From the NCBI GenBank assembly GCA_930982035.1, contig CAKNJL010000007.1, forward strand, positions 1-61,087: a DNA stretch of 61,087 bases. Direction: 5' to 3'. The notes under the pieces were generated by a model. It was not told the DNA's origin and did no database searches. It worked only from the letters and a program-made list of their open reading frames with translations. Origin of the DNA: an uncultured Clostridium sp. Its GTDB lineage: Bacteria; Bacillota; Clostridia; TANB77; CAG-508. Shown here in pieces: positions 17,708 to 28,480 of this stretch. The first letter of the stretch is position 1. Every line of letters starts with the position of its first letter. The translations under genes were made by a program, and so were the position numbers.

Positions 17708-19150
17708 TCGTTTCATCAATTCTTCTTTAAACATTTCATTTAACATTTTAGGATTTGCTTTTCCTCTTGTTTCTTTCATTGCTTGTCCTACTAAAAATCC
17801 TAATGCTTTATCTTTTCCTGCTTTATAATCTGCAATAGATTGTGGATTTGCATCTAGTACTTTTAATACTACTTCTTTTATTGCGTTTTCATCTGATATT
17901 TGCACCCATCCTTTTTCATCTATTATATCTTCTGGGTCTCTTGGGTGTTCAAACATTTCTACCAATACTTTTTTTGCAATACTTGAACTAATTGTTCCTT
18001 TGTCAATTAAGATAATTAATTTTCCTAATTGTTGACTATCAAATGGAATTTCGATTGGTTCCATTTCTGTTTCGTTTAAAATTCTTGATATATCAGATAT
18101 AATCCAATTGTTTACTGCTTTTGGGTTATTGCAAACTTTTATTGCTCCTTCAAATAAATCTGATAGATATTTTGAAGATGTAATAATATTTGCATCTTTT
18201 TCTGATAATTTATACTCTTTTAAATATCTTTCTTTTCTACTTTCTGGTAATTCTGGCAAAGTATTTTTTATATTTTCGATATATTCATCTGATAATTTAA
18301 TTGCTACTAAATCTGGATCTGGGAAATATCTATAATCTTGTGCATCTTCTTTGTCTCTCATTGGAAATGTTTTCCCTGATACATCATCCCATCTTAAAGT
18401 TTCTTGCTCTACTTCTCCACCATCTTCAATTACGTCTATTTGTCTATCTACTTCATATTCAATGGCTCTTGTGATACTTCTAAAAGAGTTCATATTTTTC
18501 ATTTCTGTACGAGTTCCTAGTTTTGAGTCTCCTTTTTTTCTAACTGAAACATTAACATCTGCTCTAAATGACCCTTCTTGCATTTTACAATCAGATACTT
18601 CTATATATTCTAATATTGATTTTAATTTTCTAAGATATTTTTCAACTTCTTCACTACTTCTTAAATCTGGTTCTGAAACAATTTCTATTAAAGGTACTCC
18701 TGCTCTATTTAAGTCAACTAAACTTCCTCCTGCAAATTCATCATGATTTAATTTTCCTGCATCTTCTTCTATATGAATTCTTGTAATTCCTATTTTCTTC
18801 TTTTTTCCTTCTTTTGTTTCTATCTCTATATATCCCTTCTCACATAAAGGTTGATCATATTGTGATATTTGATATGCTTTTGGTAAATCTGGATAAAAAT
18901 AGTTTTTTCTATCATTTTTACTATTTCTTGATATTTCACAATTTGTTGCCAAACCTGCTTTTACAGCATATTCTACAACTTTTTCATTTAACACTGGTAG
19001 TGTTCCTGGCATTGCCATACATATTGGACAAGTTTGTGTGTTAGGAGCTGATCCAAATTTTGTTGGACATGAACAAAATATTTTTGTTTTTGTGGATAGC
19101 TCTGCATGCACTTCTAGTCCAATAATTACTTCATAATCTTCTCTAGCCAT
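17705..19150 (-). CDS. gatB: Asp-tRNA(Asn)/Glu-tRNA(Gln) amidotransferase subunit B
   Basis: The GatCAB subunit that binds and phosphorylates mis-acylated tRNA before transamidation. It begins with IGLEVHAEL. Zinc ligands lie in CSCPTKFG and TCPICMAMPGTLP (about 27-52). DRKNYFYPDLPKAYQISQ and the C-terminal tail/YqeY-like helical domain are present. At 481 residues it is full length. AAGGAGGAA lies just before the ATG. The order gatC-gatA-(small ORF)-gatB indicates one operon. The stop TAG is shared with a REP-like repeat. Confidence 0.97.
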   Translation of the reverse strand: MAREDYEVIIGLEVHAELSTKTKIFCSCPTKFGSAPNTQTCPICMAMPGTLPVLNEKVVEYAVKAGLATNCEISRNSKNDRKNYFYPDLPKAYQISQYDQPLCEKGYIEIETKEGKKKKIGITRIHIEEDAGKLNHDEFAGGSLVDLNRAGVPLIEIVSEPDLRSSEEVEKYLRKLKSILEYIEVSDCKMQEGSFRADVNVSVRKKGDSKLGTRTEMKNMNSFRSITRAIEYEVDRQIDVIEDGGEVEQETLRWDDVSGKTFPMRDKEDAQDYRYFPDPDLVAIKLSDEYIENIKNTLPELPESRKERYLKEYKLSEKDANIITSSKYLSDLFEGAIKVCNNPKAVNNWIISDISRILNETEMEPIEIPFDSQQLGKLIILIDKGTISSSIAKKVLVEMFEHPRDPEDIIDEKGWVQISDENAIKEVVLKVLDANPQSIADYKAGKDKALGFLVGQAMKETRGKANPKMLNEMFKEELMKR

Positions 19151-19333
19151 TTATATTTCCTCCTTTTTCATTTTCTGTCTATTTTTTAAGGTTAATACAT
19201 TACTTGCTATTAAAACACTAATTCCTTCAAATATAATGATGATTGAATATATTTTGTCTAGTATCATTTCAAAACCGCATGCTACTGACTCTGCTAAATG
19301 GAAATCATATTTATGAAAAATTTCAATATACAT
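19151..19333 (-). CDS. Small hypothetical protein between gatA and gatB
   Basis: 60 codons with one possible membrane helix (KIYSIIIIFEGISVLIASNV). Its TAA directly precedes the gatB ATG and its last codons encode the gatB ribosome binding site. It has only a weak AGTGAT before its own start. It may be a real coupled gene or a chance open frame in the 222-bp gatA-gatB gap. I do not recognise it. Confidence 0.3.
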   Translation of the reverse strand: MYIEIFHKYDFHLAESVACGFEMILDKIYSIIIIFEGISVLIASNVLTLKNRQKMKKEEI

Positions 19334-19372
19334 TTTTTATCACTAAAATTTAAAAATATTTTATATTCTCCA

Positions 19373-20842
19373 TTACTTCTTGAATTCTGGTTTATGATTC
19401 TCTCTAAATTTTAAATCTTGCTCAAATGTATAAGCTGCATTTAAGATAGTTTCTTCACAGAATTTATTTCCTATTAATTGCATTCCTATTGGCATTCCTT
19501 CTTTATCTACTCCACATGGTATAGATATCCCTGGAAGTCCTGCAATATTTACAGAAACTGTACATATATCTGCCAAATACATTTCTAATGGATTATTAGA
19601 TTTAGAACCAATATCAAATGCAGTTGTTGGTGATGTTGGTACTAATATAACATCATATTTTTCAAATGCCTTATTAAATTCATTCATAACCAATGTACGT
19701 ACTTGTTGTGCTTTTTTGTAATAAGCATCATAATATCCTGATGATAATACATATGTTCCAAGAATGATTCTTCTTTTAACCTCTGGTCCAAATCCTTCAC
19801 TTCTTGATTTTTTATATAATTCTTTTAAATTTTTAAATTCTCCTGTTCTATAAGTATATCTTATTCCATCAAATCTTCCCAAGTTTGAACTTGCCTCGGC
19901 ACAAGCAATGATATAGTAAGAAGCTAAAGAATATTTTGCAATATCTAATGAAAATTCTTCAATTTCTGCTCCTAATTTTTTATATCTCTCAATTGCTTTA
20001 TTTAAAGTTTCTTTTACTTCTTCATTTATTCCTTCTGCATAAAATTCTTTTGGAACTCCTATTTTTAATCCTTTTACATCATTTTTTAAACATTTTGTAT
20101 AATCTTTCTTTTCTAATTCAACTGATGTAGTATCTTTTTTGTCATGCCCTGCAATTATATTTAATAAAATTGCTGAATCTCTAACATCTTTAGTTATTGG
20201 TCCTATTTGGTCTAATGATGATGCAAAAGCAACTAATCCATATCTTGATACTAATCCATATGTTGGTTTTAATCCTACTACTCCACAAAAACTTGCTGGC
20301 TCTCTAATAGAACCTCCTGTATCACTACCTAATGCCCATGGCACCATATTACTTGCAACAGCTGCTGCACTACCTCCTGAAGAACCACCTGGTACTTTAT
20401 TTAAATTCCATGGATTTTTTGTTGGATAAAAATATGAATATTCTGTTGAACCTCCCATAGCAAATTCATCCATATTTAATTTTCCAAGATTAATCATGTT
20501 TTCATTATTTATCTTTTCCATAACTGTTGCATCATATGGTGATACAAAATTCTCTAACATTTTTGAACTACATGTTGTTTTTACACCTTTTGTACATATA
20601 TTATCTTTAATTCCTATTGGAATACCCGCAAATTCTCCTTTTATTTCTCTACTATCAATTTTATTTTGTATCTCTTCCGCTTTCTTTTTTGCAGAATCTG
20701 TTAATACTGTTACAAAAGCTTGTACATCTTTTTCTTTTTCATCTATTCTGTTGGCATAAGCTTCTGTAATTTCTTTTATTGTCAATTCTTTATTTTTTAA
20801 TTTTTCTTGTAACTCATGAACTGTTAATTCAGTAATTTCCAT
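19373..20842 (-). CDS. gatA: Asp-tRNA(Asn)/Glu-tRNA(Gln) amidotransferase subunit A
   Basis: The glutaminase subunit of GatCAB, of the amidase signature family. It provides ammonia for converting Glu-tRNA(Gln) and Asp-tRNA(Asn). The catalytic Ser-cisSer-Lys triad is visible: Lys in [11 protein letters not shown] (about 75), then [14 protein letters not shown] (about 150) and [12 protein letters not shown] (about 172). The 489-residue length is typical. The ATG at 20842 has GGAGG 7 nt upstream. The TTG 15 bp earlier overlaps that site and is rejected. Confidence 0.97.
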   Translation of the reverse strand: MEITELTVHELQEKLKNKELTIKEITEAYANRIDEKEKDVQAFVTVLTDSAKKKAEEIQNKIDSREIKGEFAGIPIGIKDNICTKGVKTTCSSKMLENFVSPYDATVMEKINNENMINLGKLNMDEFAMGGSTEYSYFYPTKNPWNLNKVPGGSSGGSAAAVASNMVPWALGSDTGGSIREPASFCGVVGLKPTYGLVSRYGLVAFASSLDQIGPITKDVRDSAILLNIIAGHDKKDTTSVELEKKDYTKCLKNDVKGLKIGVPKEFYAEGINEEVKETLNKAIERYKKLGAEIEEFSLDIAKYSLASYYIIACAEASSNLGRFDGIRYTYRTGEFKNLKELYKKSRSEGFGPEVKRRIILGTYVLSSGYYDAYYKKAQQVRTLVMNEFNKAFEKYDVILVPTSPTTAFDIGSKSNNPLEMYLADICTVSVNIAGLPGISIPCGVDKEGMPIGMQLIGNKFCEETILNAAYTFEQDLKFRENHKPEFKK

Positions 20843-20945
20843 GCAAAAATCCTCCAATCTTTATAATTTTCTCTCATCACTTACATTCGTTATTCCCCAG
20901 TTTTTTTAATAATTTTTGTATAATAATTAATTTTTATTATATCTT

Positions 20946-21233
20946 TTAATTAATTACCTTTGGTATTTTAAACATATTCTGTTCCTCACTAGGTGCATTC
21001 ATAAATAATGCTTTATTATCTTTAAATACCTCTACTTCGTCTTTTCTAAATACATTTTTTGCTTCATTTGCTCCTATTGTAATATCCAAATTATCTACAT
21101 TAGCATTATTTACAATATTGGCAAAATCTAGTATTTCTTGAAGATTCTCTAAATATTGCTGTACTTCATTTTCTTCTAATGTTAAATTTGCTAAATTTGC
21201 AATGTGCAAAATTTCTTCTTTACTTACTTGCAT
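20946..21233 (-). CDS. gatC: Asp-tRNA(Asn)/Glu-tRNA(Gln) amidotransferase subunit C
   Basis: A small belt-like subunit that stabilises the GatA-GatB contact. The 95 residues include VSKEEILHIANLANL and the typical C-terminal VFRKDEVE...NAPSEEQNMFKIPKVI. The ATG at 21233 has GGAG 8 nt upstream. It is first in the gatC-gatA-gatB operon, and its promoter is at 21265-21293. Confidence 0.93.
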   Translation of the reverse strand: MQVSKEEILHIANLANLTLEENEVQQYLENLQEILDFANIVNNANVDNLDITIGANEAKNVFRKDEVEVFKDNKALFMNAPSEEQNMFKIPKVIN

Positions 21234-21264
21234 ATTATCATCTCCTACATTCAATTTGTTTTAT

Positions 21265-21293
21265 ATTATATACTGAAAAAGAAAAAAAAACAA
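21265..21293 (-). promoter_or_regulatory. Promoter of the gatCAB operon
   Basis: On the minus strand TTGTTT, 17 bp, TATAAT, ending about 31 bp before the gatC ATG. The -35 lies 7 bp from the edge of the large palindrome at 21300. Confidence 0.6.
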
Positions 21294-21299
21294 GTCTTA

Positions 21300-21660
21300 G
21301 TTGGGGACGTGTCAAAATGGACAAAAAATGGTCAAAAGGGACAGGTCAATAATGTTGGTAAAAGCTCCAAGCTAATATGGACCAATATATAATATAAAAT
21401 CATTCACAATTTTGTATAAGCTAAATTTTCAAAGAAATTCTAAAAGAAAAAAGTGTGCTCTTGCACTCAGACCCTCTCTTATCGAGAGTACCGTGCATAT
21501 CCCACATTTTTTTCTTTAAGAATTTCTAATTCAAATTTAGATACGCAAAATCGTTCATTTTTTTATATTATATATTGGTCCATATTAGCTTGGAGCTTTT
21601 ACCAACATTATTGACCTGTCCCTTTTGACCATTTTTTGTCCATTTTGACACGTCCCCAAC
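21300..21660. mobile_element. Head-in-palindrome element, copy 1 (inverted)
   Basis: A 361-bp palindrome. The legs (about 85 bp each) are exact reverse complements and begin GTTGGGGACGTGTCAAAATG at 21300. The apex is a ~190-bp core at 21385-21576, bounded by imperfect ~66-bp terminal inverted repeats starting ATATAATATAAA. At the centre is a nested stem-loop with CTCTC-GATAA-GAGAG and TGCAC/GTGCA pairs. The core is nearly identical to those at 29566 and 38585 but is reversed. It has no open reading frame. It lies between the gatC promoter and a sortase 3' end. Confidence 0.85.
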
Positions 21661-21669
21661 GTTCTATTT

Positions 21670-22410
21670 TTAAATTGCTCTGGCTTTTACAATTACTCTT
21701 TGTTTACTATCATCTGTACATGTGATTAATGTTATTTCTTTTTTTCCACCTGTATTTTGTGATGTACAACTTACATCGGTTGGATCTACTACATACTTGT
21801 CATATACTTGATATTGTACCATATTTCCTACTGAATCTGTTATTTGTATTATATCTCCGTTTACTAAAGTTGGTACTTTACTAAAGAATTTACTATTTCT
21901 ATAATTATGCCCTACTATACAATAGTTTCCCACTTCATTAATTTCTGGTCCATGGAATTTTACAGGTGATATCTTTAACAATTCTTCTGTTTCAGCTTCT
22001 GAATCTGTTTCACCATCTAGTATTGCATACTCTACATTTATTTTAGGAATTGTTACTTTTCCATCTATAACATATGTATATCCTGATGGTGATTGCTGTT
22101 TTGTTTTATTTTTATTAGTTGTATCTAGCACAACTGGTGTTTCACTCCCATCATCTGTTGTATCATTTAATACAGCAATCAATACATCACTATCTGCCAC
22201 TGTACTATCTTCTTGTTCCTTTTCAGCATTTTGCAATATTTCTTGTGATACTGCTTCTGCTTTATCTCTTGCATATGCCGCATATATGTATATCGATATT
22301 AGTATTACTAAGAAAAATATTGATAATACAAAATTGGCTTTATATATTTTTTTCTTTCTTTTCAATTCAGGTGTTATATATAATTTTTTTGTTACTAATA
22401 TTTGATTCAT
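21670..22410 (-). CDS. Sortase family protein (class D/E-like)
   Basis: A membrane-anchored cysteine transpeptidase that attaches proteins to the wall. It has a cytoplasmic N-terminus, a transmembrane helix at about 26-46 (FVLSIFFLVILISIYIYAAY), a disordered linker rich in Asp/Ser/Thr to about 115, and then the beta-barrel catalytic domain. The His is in CIVGHNYRN (about 163), the Cys in ITLITCTDD (about 231) and the Arg in KQRVIVKA (about 239). No substrate gene is adjacent. It differs from the SrtB-type protein at 46524 and resembles the one at 52277. Confidence 0.88.
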   Translation of the reverse strand: MNQILVTKKLYITPELKRKKKIYKANFVLSIFFLVILISIYIYAAYARDKAEAVSQEILQNAEKEQEDSTVADSDVLIAVLNDTTDDGSETPVVLDTTNKNKTKQQSPSGYTYVIDGKVTIPKINVEYAILDGETDSEAETEELLKISPVKFHGPEINEVGNYCIVGHNYRNSKFFSKVPTLVNGDIIQITDSVGNMVQYQVYDKYVVDPTDVSCTSQNTGGKKEITLITCTDDSKQRVIVKARAI

Positions 22411-22515
22411 ATATCTCTCCCTGTTTTTATAAATTTCTTTTTAATTATAACATGAATTTTAAAAAAATAAAATATATTTACTGAAATTTTTTATTGTTTC
22501 ACAGAATTTTCATAT

Positions 22516-22544
22516 TGAAAAATATATTCACTAATGATATATTA
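22516..22544 (+). promoter_or_regulatory. Promoter of membrane-anchored protein gene
   Basis: TTGAAA, 17-bp spacer, TATATT, 32 bp before the ATG at 22577. Confidence 0.6.
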
Positions 22545-22576
22545 TTTATATCATTATCAAAGAAGGAGGAATTACT

Positions 22577-23263
22577 ATGTCTATTAAACAAAAACTTAGA
22601 ACTGCAATAATTATTGTTATATGCATTATGATATTAATTACCATAGTTTATTTTATATATGAAAAACTAGATTATACATTATCAGAAGTTGAAGAAATTC
22701 TAAATTCTCCAAAAAATGTATCAAATATGCATGTCGTTATAGATGGCAATATAGATAATGAATCAACATATACAGAAATCTTTATGAAAGATAATTTCTA
22801 TTATGTTATTTATAAAACTACTTCTTCAAGCCAAATTTCTCAAGAATCTTTTTATAACCCTGAGACTTTGGAATTGATTAATGTTGATTTAGAACAAAAA
22901 GGTATCTTAGAAACTCCAGATACTTCTCTGGAAAATCTTTATTTTTTAACATCTAATGAAGATTTTGCTAATTCAAAAATCGATGCTACAGAATACAAAT
23001 ATTTAGGTAAGGAAGATGTAAACGGTAAAAAGTGTCTAAAAGTTCGCTTTACCAGAGAAGATGACGGAATAATAGAAGATTATTATTATATTGATTTAGA
23101 GGATAATAATATTATTAAACATGAAACTTATTCTCAAAATTACTCTGGTGAATTTGAAAAAACTACTGAATTAACATATTCATATACCTATAATAGCCTT
23201 ACAGATAATGATGTAAAAAAATTTGATGTTGATGATTATCCAGATTATCTTTTACTTGAATGA
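22577..23263 (+). CDS. Membrane-anchored extracytoplasmic protein, LolA/LppX-like
   Basis: 228 residues. A single N-terminal transmembrane helix (TAIIIVICIMILITIVYFIY, about 9-28) is followed by an acidic extracellular domain with alternating beta-like strands (FYYVIYKTTSS, DVNGKKCLKVRFTREDDG, DYYYIDLEDNNIIKHETY). The pattern resembles the outer-membrane-lipoprotein-sorting-like sensor domains found in Clostridia, but I cannot assign a family. AGGAGGAA precedes the ATG. The gene is monocistronic and convergent with pgk across a large hairpin. Confidence 0.75.
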   Translation: MSIKQKLRTAIIIVICIMILITIVYFIYEKLDYTLSEVEEILNSPKNVSNMHVVIDGNIDNESTYTEIFMKDNFYYVIYKTTSSSQISQESFYNPETLELINVDLEQKGILETPDTSLENLYFLTSNEDFANSKIDATEYKYLGKEDVNGKKCLKVRFTREDDGIIEDYYYIDLEDNNIIKHETYSQNYSGEFEKTTELTYSYTYNSLTDNDVKKFDVDDYPDYLLLE

Positions 23264-23265
23264 GG

Positions 23266-23399
23266 TGTCAATGGGGACGAAAGGGATTTTGGGGACGGTC
23301 CTTCAATCCCTGTTTTAAATATTTTTTAAATGCAGTTCATACTTCTTAAAAACAGGGATTGAAGGACCGTCCCCAAAATCCCTTCCGTCCCCATTGACA
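23266..23399. repeat. Long palindrome between convergent genes
   Basis: Arms of about 53 bp, identical except for one inserted base, begin TGTCAATGGGGACG and contain GGGGACGGTCC. The loop is about 25 bases. It starts 3 bp after one stop and ends 13 bp before the pgk stop, so it can terminate transcription from both sides. It shares GGGGACGG words with the repeat family elsewhere but has no conserved head. Confidence 0.85.
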
Positions 23400-23411
23400 T
23401 TCACCAGTCCT

Positions 23412-24596
23412 TTATTTATCCATTAAACATTCAATTCCTGGTAATTTTTTTCCTTCTAAAAATTCAAGTGATGCTCCTCCTCCTGTTGAAATATGTGTCA
23501 TTTTATCTTCTAATCCTGCTTTTTTAACTGCTGCTGCTGAATCACCACCACCAATTATTGTTGTTGCATCTATTTCTGATAGTACTTTAGCAATTGAATT
23601 TGTGCCTACTGCAAATTGTTCAAATTCGAATAAACCTAAAGGTCCATTCCATACTACTGTTTTAGCTGTTTTTAATTCATCACTAAACATTTTTATAGTT
23701 TCTGGTCCTATATCAAAACCTTCCCAATCTGCTGGTATTTCTGTATATTTTACTACTTTACTTTCTGTATCTGGTTTATATTCTTTACCTACTTTTGTAT
23801 CTACTGGTAGCATTAGCTTAACACCTTTTTGTTTAGCTTTTTCCATAGCATTTTTGGCCAAGTCTAATTTGTCCATTTCACATATTGAATTTCCAACTTC
23901 ATATCCTTGTGCTTTAAAGAATGTATATGCCATTCCTCCACCAATCATTAATGTATCTACTTTTTCTAGTAAGTTATCAATAACACCTATTTTATCAGAA
24001 ACCTTTGCTCCTCCTAATATTGCAACAAATGGTCTTTCTGGATTATTTACTGCATTTCCTAAGAATTTTAGTTCTTTTTCAATCAAAAATCCCGCTACTG
24101 CTGGTAAATAATTTGCTATTCCTGTTGTTGAAGCATGTGCTCTATGAGCACTTCCAAACGCGTCATTTACATATACTTCTGCCATTGATGCTAATTTTTT
24201 TGCAAATTCTGGGTCATTATCAGTTTCTTCTCTATGAAATCTTACATTTTCAAGTAATAGTATTTCTCCTTCTTTTAAATTAGCTGCTTTTGTCATAGCA
24301 TCTTCTCCAATAACATCTTTTGCCATAATTACTTCTTTTCCTAATAATCTTGACAATTCTTTTGCTACTGGTTTTAATGAAAATTCTGGTTTAACTTCTT
24401 CTTTTGGTCTTCCTAAATGAGATGCTAATACTAATTTACAATTTTGTTCTAATAAATATTTGATAGTTGGTAATGCTGCTACAATTCTTGTATTGTCTGT
24501 TATATTTTGATTTTCGTCCATTGGTACATTAAAATCACATCTAACAAATACTTTTTTTCCTTTTAAATCAATATCTTTTACAGTCTTTTTATTCAT
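23412..24596 (-). CDS. pgk: Phosphoglycerate kinase
   Basis: Transfers phosphate from 1,3-bisphosphoglycerate to ADP in glycolysis. It has [11 protein letters not shown] (about 17-27), SHLGRPKE (about 59), the nucleotide-binding domain with [11 protein letters not shown] (about 195) and the C-terminal [13 protein letters not shown]...[14 protein letters not shown]. At 394 residues it is full length. AAGGAAG lies 7 nt before the ATG at 24596. It lies downstream of gap on the same strand, separated by a 277-bp hairpin-filled spacer. Confidence 0.97.
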   Translation of the reverse strand: MNKKTVKDIDLKGKKVFVRCDFNVPMDENQNITDNTRIVAALPTIKYLLEQNCKLVLASHLGRPKEEVKPEFSLKPVAKELSRLLGKEVIMAKDVIGEDAMTKAANLKEGEILLLENVRFHREETDNDPEFAKKLASMAEVYVNDAFGSAHRAHASTTGIANYLPAVAGFLIEKELKFLGNAVNNPERPFVAILGGAKVSDKIGVIDNLLEKVDTLMIGGGMAYTFFKAQGYEVGNSICEMDKLDLAKNAMEKAKQKGVKLMLPVDTKVGKEYKPDTESKVVKYTEIPADWEGFDIGPETIKMFSDELKTAKTVVWNGPLGLFEFEQFAVGTNSIAKVLSEIDATTIIGGGDSAAAVKKAGLEDKMTHISTGGGASLEFLEGKKLPGIECLMDK

Positions 24597-24648
24597 AACC
24601 AATCTTCCTTTCCCTTATTTTTTATCGCAATCACTAGAGCGAAGCGAC

Positions 24649-24750
24649 GTTCTTGTATAGGAAAAACTTGATTTTTCCTATACAAGAACAATAGCGGGCT
24701 TTCTTAAACATTTTTTCTGTTAATAACATTTCAAAGCCCGCGTCATTGTT
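24649..24750. repeat. Two consecutive hairpins between gap and pgk
   Basis: The first is a perfect 18-bp stem, GTTCTTGTATAGGAAAAA against TTTTTCCTATACAAGAAC (24649-24689). The second pairs GCGGGCTTT with AAAGCCCGC (24694-24741), extended by AACAAT/ATTGTT. The first belongs to the TATAGGAAA hairpin family. The pair lies inside a glycolytic gene pair and may attenuate or separate the two transcripts. Confidence 0.7.
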
Positions 24751-24795
24751 CGCACGCCAATTTTACATCAATAAAATTGTATGCAATATATTCTA

Positions 24796-24864
24796 TATAT
24801 TAGAAAATCCGTATGGCTTTCCTAATATATAAAGAGAAAATTAAGGATTAACCTAAATTTTCTC
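24796..24864 (-). terminator. Tandem hairpins downstream of gap
   Basis: GAGAAAATT/AATTTTCTC (24834-24864), followed on the minus strand by TTTATAT, and a second hairpin, ATATATTAG/CTAATATAT (24796-24828). Together they form a probable gap terminator. Confidence 0.65.
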
Positions 24865-24873
24865 CTTTTAATC

Positions 24874-25917
<1,044 letters not shown>

Positions 25918-25958
25918 TTATTTTTTAGTCTTCCTTGACCTTTCTTATTCTATACCAA

Positions 25959-25985
25959 AAAAGAATACTTTTCAAGTATTCTTTT
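25959..25985. promoter_or_regulatory. Palindrome in the gap promoter region
   Basis: AAAAGAATACTT-TTC-AAGTATTCTTTT, a perfect 12-bp inverted repeat, covers a possible minus-strand TTGAAA -35 box. A TATAGA lies about 15 bp downstream, which is shorter than ideal spacing. It could be an operator for gap, but no known regulator motif is recognised. Confidence 0.4.
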
Positions 25986-26221
25986 ACATTTTCTTCATTA
26001 AAATTGTGTAATATAGCATTTTCTCAACTATCTCCATCTGTCATATTTTTAGTATCTGCTACATATACTAATCCTTCTGTTATACATTTTAATTTATTTG
26101 TTATTATCCTATGTTTATTATCATCACATTTGGATTAATTTTTATTTTATAACTTATTTTTACAAATTATGTTTACTTATATTTGATTTTATGATAAAAT
26201 AATTGTAGTTCATAAACATGC
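25986..26221. other. Intergenic, no intact gene
   Basis: AT-rich sequence between gap and the repeat at 26222. On the minus strand, 26026-26135 reads as an open stretch without a start codon or ribosome binding site (containing KCITEGLVYVADTKNM and then a stop). This may be a decayed gene end, but I cannot assign it. Confidence 0.3.
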
Positions 26222-26390
26222 TTTTTTACTTTATAGAAAATTGCATTTCCTATAAAGTAAAAAATATAGGTGCACAGAAAAATTGCTTTGCAATTTTTCG
26301 CGTCAACAAATCTTACACGCTTCTTGCTAGACCTTAATTTAATGTAACAAATATTAAAAGTAGAGAAAAGGTCTAGCGAAGCTAGATTTG
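26222..26390 (-). repeat. Three-hairpin structured repeat, copy 1
   Basis: Reading left to right there are three stems: TTTTTTACTTTATAG/CTATAAAGTAAAAAA (26222-26264), GAAAAATTGC/GCAATTTTTC (26277-26299), and an outer AACAAATCT/AGATTTGTT with inner GCTAGACCTT/AAGGTCTAGC (26304-26390). The same three stems in reverse order, sharing AAGATTTGT, GACGCGAAAAATTG and AGCAATTTTTCTGTGCA, occur at 51462-51632. The arms differ between copies but stay paired. Confidence 0.65.
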
Positions 26391-26411
26391 TTCTAAGAAA
26401 GGAGAATTACG

Positions 26412-26825
26412 ATGAGATTTCCTATTCAACAAATTACTTTTTCATTTGCAAAAGGTAATAACTTAACTTTAGGTAATGTGACAGTTAACAACAAGCTTGA
26501 GTTAACTGTATCGCCTAATTTAGTTAAAAACTTTAATAACAAGCAAATAGCTCAAATTTGCAGGCGGGCTATAAACGCTTATAGCCTTATATCAACGGGA
26601 AAAAGTAGTAATACTTTATACTATTTCTTAGTTCAATTGGGAAATGACAGAAATTATGTTATGCGTTCCGTCAATGGAAATAAAGATTGCATAGGTTATA
26701 TAAAACATAAAGATTTGCATTTATCATTTGAACAACATATTCCCGAATACATAAGAATTTTTTGTGTTCAGGAGTTGAAAAAACAAAATATACCGTTCAT
26801 CTATAAGCGTAAACGTTACAATTAA
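26412..26825 (+). CDS. Orphan protein of unknown function
   Basis: 137 residues starting MRFPIQQITFSFAKGNN, with no membrane segment and no motif I recognise. The C-terminus is basic (IYKRKRYN). AAAGGAG lies 8 nt before the ATG, and a clear terminator follows, so it looks like a real gene. It contains AGG CGG at residues 51-52, and this is the only in-frame CGG I found in an otherwise intact gene of the window. Together with the repeat directly upstream, this suggests a transferred or recently arrived gene. Confidence 0.6.
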   Translation: MRFPIQQITFSFAKGNNLTLGNVTVNNKLELTVSPNLVKNFNNKQIAQICRRAINAYSLISTGKSSNTLYYFLVQLGNDRNYVMRSVNGNKDCIGYIKHKDLHLSFEQHIPEYIRIFCVQELKKQNIPFIYKRKRYN

Positions 26826-26845
26826 TTAAATTATGAACTTGATTA

Positions 26846-26874
26846 AAGAGGATAACACACTGTGCTATCCTCTT
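26846..26874 (+). terminator. Terminator of the orphan gene
   Basis: AAGAGGATA and TATCCTCTT form a 9-bp stem with a loop of about 11 bases. A T-rich tract follows. Confidence 0.65.
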
Positions 26875-26983
26875 ATCATTTTATAAATATTATTGTCAAT
26901 CCTCGAATTTAAAATTTTGTTCTTTTTACAATCATATTTTACCATTAGCAAAAATATTTGTATCAATATTTTTATTTTCTAAA

Positions 26984-28423
26984 CTAATATTGTCTCCCCC
27001 ATACTACCATTTTTGTAGCTGGTTTTCCACAGCATACACATGTATCTGATAAATGTTCTTGTTCAAAAGGCATACATCTTGATGGTGCTCCTGTTTCTTC
27101 TTTTACCTTATCTTCACACTCTTGACTTCCACACCACATTGTTTTTACATACCCTTGATTTTCTTCTAAATTTTTCTTTAATTCGTCCATATTTAAAGCT
27201 ACTGTTGTTTTTTCTTCAACTCTTTTTTTGCATACATTATACATAGATTTTTGTATATCTTCCAATAATTCTTCTAGTTTTTGTTCTATATCTTCTACCT
27301 TAACAGAAATCTTTTCAGAATTATCTCTTCTTACTAAAACCACTTCTCCTTTTTCAATGTCTCTAGGTCCCATTTCTACTCTAACTGGTACCCCTCTCAT
27401 TTCCCAGTCATTAAATTTGTATCCTACTGAATAATTATCTCTATCATCTAGTTTTGTTCTGAATTTTTTACCTAATCTGTCGTTTAATTTATTTGCTTCT
27501 TCTAATACTCCTTCTTTTTGTTGAGCAATTGGTATAATCACAACTTGAATTGGTGCAACTTTTGGTGGTAATTTTAATCCTCTATTATCTCCATGTGCCA
27601 TGATAACTGCACCTATTAACCTTGTACTTATCCCCCATGAAGTTTGATATGCATATTCTTTTTCTCCATCTTTATTTTGGAACATTACTTCAAATGGCTT
27701 TGTAAAGTTTTGGCCAAAATAATGTGATGTTCCTCCTTGTAATGCTCTTCCATCATGCATTAATGTTTCTACTGTATAAGTTGCATCTGCTCCAGCAAAT
27801 TGTTCTTTTTTAGTTTTTTGTCCTTTTAATACTGGTATTGCTAATAAATTTTCTATAAGTTCTGCATATACATTTAACATATCTAATGTAAATTTCTTTG
27901 CTTCCTCTTCTGTTTCATGTATTGTATGACCTTCTTGCCATAAAAATTCTCTCGAACGTAAAAATGGTCTTGTTTCCTTTTCCCATCTTAATACATTGCA
28001 CCATTGGTTGTATAAAAATGGTAAATCTCTCCATGAGTTCAACCATTTAGAATACATTGTAGAAAAAATAGTTTCAGAAGTAGGTCTTACACATAACCTT
28101 TCTTCTAATTTTTCTTCTCCTCCAACAGTTACCCAAGCAACTTCTGGTGCAAATCCTTCAACATGGTCTTTTTCTTTGTTCAATAAATTTTCTGGTATCA
28201 ATACTGGCATTGAAATATTTTTTACTCCATGTTCTTTAAATTTTTCATCTGCATACTTTTGTATATTTTCCCATATTGCATATCCATATGGTCTTATTGC
28301 TATAAATCCTTTCACATCTGTATAATCTGCAAGTTCAGCCTTTAATACAATATCTGTATACCATTGTGCAAAATTTTCATCTATATTTGTAATATCTTTA
28401 ACAAATCCTTTCTCATTTTTCAT
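26984..28423 (-). CDS. proS: Prolyl-tRNA synthetase, archaeal/eukaryotic type
   Basis: Charges tRNA-Pro. It lacks the large bacterial editing insertion, and its class II motifs match the archaeal/eukaryotic form found in some Clostridia: motif 2 [20 protein letters not shown] (about 147-166) and motif 3 [20 protein letters not shown] (about 259-278). The C-terminal zinc-containing domain has [20 protein letters not shown] and [10 protein letters not shown] and ends in WGRQY. At 479 residues it is full length. GGAAAGG precedes the ATG. It lies downstream of scpB. The bacterial-type fragment at 73-702 is not a homologue of the same subtype. Confidence 0.97.
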   Translation of the reverse strand: MKNEKGFVKDITNIDENFAQWYTDIVLKAELADYTDVKGFIAIRPYGYAIWENIQKYADEKFKEHGVKNISMPVLIPENLLNKEKDHVEGFAPEVAWVTVGGEEKLEERLCVRPTSETIFSTMYSKWLNSWRDLPFLYNQWCNVLRWEKETRPFLRSREFLWQEGHTIHETEEEAKKFTLDMLNVYAELIENLLAIPVLKGQKTKKEQFAGADATYTVETLMHDGRALQGGTSHYFGQNFTKPFEVMFQNKDGEKEYAYQTSWGISTRLIGAVIMAHGDNRGLKLPPKVAPIQVVIIPIAQQKEGVLEEANKLNDRLGKKFRTKLDDRDNYSVGYKFNDWEMRGVPVRVEMGPRDIEKGEVVLVRRDNSEKISVKVEDIEQKLEELLEDIQKSMYNVCKKRVEEKTTVALNMDELKKNLEENQGYVKTMWCGSQECEDKVKEETGAPSRCMPFEQEHLSDTCVCCGKPATKMVVWGRQY

Positions 28424-28480
28424 TTTAATCCCTTTCCTTTATAAATATAACTAGTTAAAACTATATTTATCACTTATATA

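Noticed and set aside
21300..21660. Group II intron, riboswitch or CRISPR leader as explanation of the conserved core
   Set aside because: No domain V consensus, no ligand-binding consensus I recognise, no repeat-spacer pattern, and the core has terminal inverted repeats.
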